Assembly: GCA_011192055.1 (NCBI GenBank)
Contig: DUES01000036.1
Span: 1-6,631, forward strand
Origin: Dehalococcoidia bacterium
GTDB taxonomy: Bacteria; Chloroflexota; Dehalococcoidia; Dehalococcoidales; Fen-1064
Direction of reading: 5' to 3'
Length of the DNA: 6,631 nt
Made by a program: the position numbers and the translations under genes. The notes beneath the pieces were generated by a model. It was not told the DNA's origin, did no database searches, and worked only from the letters and a program-made list of their open reading frames with translations. Below, piece by piece: positions 4,760 through 6,631 of this stretch (position 1 is the stretch's first letter; every line of letters begins with the position of its first letter).

Positions 4760-6310
4760 ATGAGTTCTATAGTCGAGACAACCGCCGGAAAGGTCGAAGG
4801 TTTTAAAAAGGAGAACCTTCACGTATTCCTGGGAATCCCTTTCGCTGCCCCTCCTGTCGGCGAGCGACGCTGGCTTGCCCCTCAACCTCTGGAGCCGTGG
4901 GCAGGCGTAAAGGAAGCAAAGGCCTTTGTAGCTATTGCTCCACAGATAATTGCACCTCCCGACCCGAATAACCCGCTACAGACCGGGTTTAAAGTCGATA
5001 CCAGTATCGGGGAACAACCAGCCGCCAGTGAGGACTGCCTTTACCTCAATATCTGGACACCGGCTCCGGACAACAACCGCAGACCGGTGATGTTCTGGAT
5101 ACATGGCGGCGGTTTTACCGGCGGCAGCGGGGCTTCACCAATGTACAACGGCAGCGTGTATGCCGGACGTGGTGACGTGGTTGTTGTTTCCATTAACTAC
5201 CGGCTCAATGTCTTTGGCTTTCTCAGACTCAACGAAGTTACCGGCGGCAGAATTCCTTCGACGGGTAACGAGGGCATGCTTGACCAGGTGGCTGCCCTGG
5301 AATGGGTGCGGGACAACATCGGTGCATTTGGTGGAGACCCGGATAATATTACAATATTCGGCGAGTCGGCCGGTGGTGGGAGTGTTAGTGCATTAATGGG
5401 TATGCCGGCAGCAAAAGGCCTTTTCCACAAGGTTATCTCCCAGAGTGGTTCGGCTCATTTCATGAACCATAGTGATGATGCTGACCGCTACGCTGAACAT
5501 CTGCTGGGTTTAATGGGGATAAGCGGTAATGATTCTGATGCCCTGCAGGGATTGACCATGGAGCAGGTGCTCAGGGCGTATGTAAAGTCGCTGAACCTTC
5601 CAAAGGGAATCAGGGGCCCGATGCCCGTGGTTGACGGAGAGATATTCCCTCAGCAACCGATTGACAGCATTAAGGCGGGGTCGGTAGACGGAGTTCCCCT
5701 CATGGCGGGTTCAAACACGGATGAGTGGCGACTCTGGCAGGTACTTGACCCGGCGATAGAGGGTATGGTTGAAGGCCACATGCTGGCCCGCTTCAGGAGA
5801 ATGGCACCAACCTGGGATATTTCAGAAACAATAGAAGCTTACCGGGAAATACTTGCCGGGCGCGGCGTACCTGTCACTCCAACGGAAATATTCCTGGCTG
5901 TCATGACGGCACGGATGTTCTGGATACCAACGCTTAAAATGGTTGATGCACAGGCTGGACGCAGTAACCCGGCGTATTGTTATCTGTTTAACTGGGGGTC
6001 ACCGGCAAAAGACGGAATGTTTGGAGCGTGCCATGCGATGGACCTGGGCTTTATCTGGAACTCCTACGAGACTGCGTTCTTTGGTCCGGGACCGGCTGCG
6101 GATACACTTGCCAGGAATATGCAGGACGCATGGCTCGCCTTTGCCCGTACCGGCAACCCTGCCTGTGAAGGTCTCGGGAAGTGGCCTGTCTGCGGCGAAC
6201 GGCGTGAAACGATGATACTCGGGGAGAAGAGCGGAATCGAAAACGCTCCCCTCGAAGAGGAACGCCTTATCTGGGACTCCGCACCGGACGAAGCCTTCAG
6301 GTGGGGGTAG
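4760..6310 (+). CDS. Type B carboxylesterase (para-nitrobenzyl esterase-like)
   Basis: A 516-residue alpha/beta-hydrolase of the type B carboxylesterase family, close in length to bacterial p-nitrobenzyl esterases (about 490). It hydrolyses carboxylic esters to acid plus alcohol. Motifs in order: 'GIPFAAPPVGERRW' (25-38), family signature 'EDCLYLNIW' (91-99), oxyanion-hole 'HGGGF' (115-119), nucleophile elbow 'GESAGG' with Ser203, acid residue Glu322 in 'GSNTDEW' (317-323), and His425 in 'GACHAMDLGFIW' (422-433). The triad Ser203-Glu322-His425 is complete. There is no signal peptide at the chosen N-terminus, so it is probably cytoplasmic. It is separated from the DUF35 gene by 103 nt and may be its own transcription unit. 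Next to CoA-thioester catabolic genes it could release an aromatic or aliphatic acid from an ester before CoA activation, but this is inference and the substrate is unknown. Confidence 0.96.
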   Translation: MSSIVETTAGKVEGFKKENLHVFLGIPFAAPPVGERRWLAPQPLEPWAGVKEAKAFVAIAPQIIAPPDPNNPLQTGFKVDTSIGEQPAASEDCLYLNIWTPAPDNNRRPVMFWIHGGGFTGGSGASPMYNGSVYAGRGDVVVVSINYRLNVFGFLRLNEVTGGRIPSTGNEGMLDQVAALEWVRDNIGAFGGDPDNITIFGESAGGGSVSALMGMPAAKGLFHKVISQSGSAHFMNHSDDADRYAEHLLGLMGISGNDSDALQGLTMEQVLRAYVKSLNLPKGIRGPMPVVDGEIFPQQPIDSIKAGSVDGVPLMAGSNTDEWRLWQVLDPAIEGMVEGHMLARFRRMAPTWDISETIEAYREILAGRGVPVTPTEIFLAVMTARMFWIPTLKMVDAQAGRSNPAYCYLFNWGSPAKDGMFGACHAMDLGFIWNSYETAFFGPGPAADTLARNMQDAWLAFARTGNPACEGLGKWPVCGERRETMILGEKSGIENAPLEEERLIWDSAPDEAFRWG

Positions 6311-6507
6311 CCACTGATGATTTATCGGCAAGAATGGAGAGCATCTGATTAAGCATGATTCCCCTCTATTACCAGCTATACTTATATGCTGTATGAATAG
6401 TATATCCGCCGGGAATGGTACTGCCTGGCAGAAGCTGTCGGCACCACCGGCTGACTGCAGGAATTGACTGCGAATGAATACGTGACAATGTATGGGAAAA
6501 TAATTAT
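6311..6507. other. Intergenic region after the esterase gene
   Basis: About 197 nt without a supported gene on either strand. I found no convincing terminator. It contains the inverted repeat at 6377-6404 (listed separately) and a short perfect palindrome, CTGCC-T-GGCAG, at 6421-6431. TTACCA (6369-6374) and TATGAA (6392-6397) are 17 nt apart and each match the sigma-70 consensus at 4 of 6 positions, a weak promoter candidate for the ORF that follows. Confidence 0.45.
6377..6404. promoter_or_regulatory. Inverted repeat TATACT...AGTATA upstream of the final ORF
   Basis: TATACT (6377-6382) and AGTATA (6399-6404) are exact reverse complements separated by 16 nt. The right arm contains TAGTAT (6398-6403), also found upstream of the hydratase (2010-2015) and the thiolase (2920-2925). 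The bases from ATGCT (6386) through TCCGCCGG (about 6412) also loosely recall the repeat at 1996-2028. It could be an operator or part of a promoter; AT-rich chance symmetry is possible. Confidence 0.3.
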
Positions 6508-6631
6508 ATGAGCGAAAACAGACATTCAATGGAAACTGGCGGTGAACCTTATTTAATTGTAAGGGAGCGTTTGTGTGATGATACCACCGACTTTACCAGT
6601 TTCTTTTTCCATCACGGTGCAAATGTTTACG
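6508..6631 (+). CDS. 5' end of an unrecognised ORF, running off the window
   Basis: An open frame starts at ATG 6508 (an in-frame stop at 6475-6477 lies upstream) and stays open for 41 codons to the end of the window. A second in-frame ATG is at 6529. The visible protein begins 'MSENRHSMETGGEPYLIVRE' and continues with an acidic and threonine-rich patch, then a Phe-rich stretch before 'HHGANVY'. I do not recognise a family. There is no signal peptide or clear membrane segment in this piece. The ribosome site is poor: GGGA (6494-6497) is 10 nt before ATG 6508, and nothing better precedes 6529. The ORF is on the same strand as its neighbours and could be the next gene of the locus, but 41 codons of open frame could also be chance. 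Confidence 0.42.
   Translation, partial: MSENRHSMETGGEPYLIVRERLCDDTTDFTSFFFHHGANVY

Noticed and set aside
5999..6529. A 176-residue minus-strand open frame reaching into the 3' intergenic region
   Set aside because: Most of it is antisense to the esterase C-terminus, and no family features are visible. Its start region lies in AT-rich non-coding sequence without a convincing ribosome site.

Overview
The window is a gene-dense, single-strand (+) stretch of bacterial or possibly archaeal chromosome. It carries anaerobic CoA-thioester metabolism and an ester hydrolase. Base composition and codon use look even throughout (about 50% GC by eye). I see no mobile element, CRISPR array, tRNA or rRNA. 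The gene set points to a strict anaerobe that activates aromatic or 2-hydroxy acids as CoA thioesters. The sequence alone does not fix the taxon. A Dehalococcoidia-like Chloroflexota or a Desulfobacterota-type sediment anaerobe would fit, but that is an impression, not a demonstrated assignment.

Region 1 (1-1933) is the 3' end of a 2-hydroxyacyl-CoA dehydratase / benzoyl-CoA reductase family subunit followed by two different small ASKHA-fold ATPases of the BadF/BadG/BcrA/BcrD family. Each ATPase keeps the two cysteines, 39 residues apart, that hold the inter-subunit [4Fe-4S] cluster. Two tandem, non-identical ATPases suggest a heterodimeric ATP-driven electron injector, as in ATP-dependent (class I) benzoyl-CoA reductases, rather than the single-gene homodimeric activator of classical 2-hydroxyacyl-CoA dehydratases. 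Both are about 30 kDa, closer to my memory of the Azoarcus-type (BzdP/BzdQ) arrangement than to the larger Thauera BcrA.

Region 2 (2074-4656) holds an enoyl-CoA hydratase with both catalytic glutamates, then an SCP-x-type thiolase tightly coupled (4-nt gap) to a DUF35 zinc-ribbon/OB-fold partner. Thiolase-DUF35 pairs form complexes, for example the BbsAB thiolase of anaerobic toluene degradation. The module could carry out hydration and thiolytic cleavage of acyl-CoAs made upstream. Region 3 (4760-6310) is a type B carboxylesterase with an intact Ser-Glu-His triad, which could release an acid or alcohol from an ester to feed the pathway. The last 320 bases hold an intergenic region with inverted repeats and the first 41 codons of an unrecognised ORF that runs off the end.

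The gaps of roughly 80-200 nt between modules contain the least explained sequence. Two exact GTATAC-type palindromes lie between the hydratase and thiolase genes. A roughly 33-nt imperfect repeat occurs upstream of both the hydratase and the esterase. A further inverted repeat lies upstream of the final ORF. These suggest that the modules are separately transcribed or regulated.
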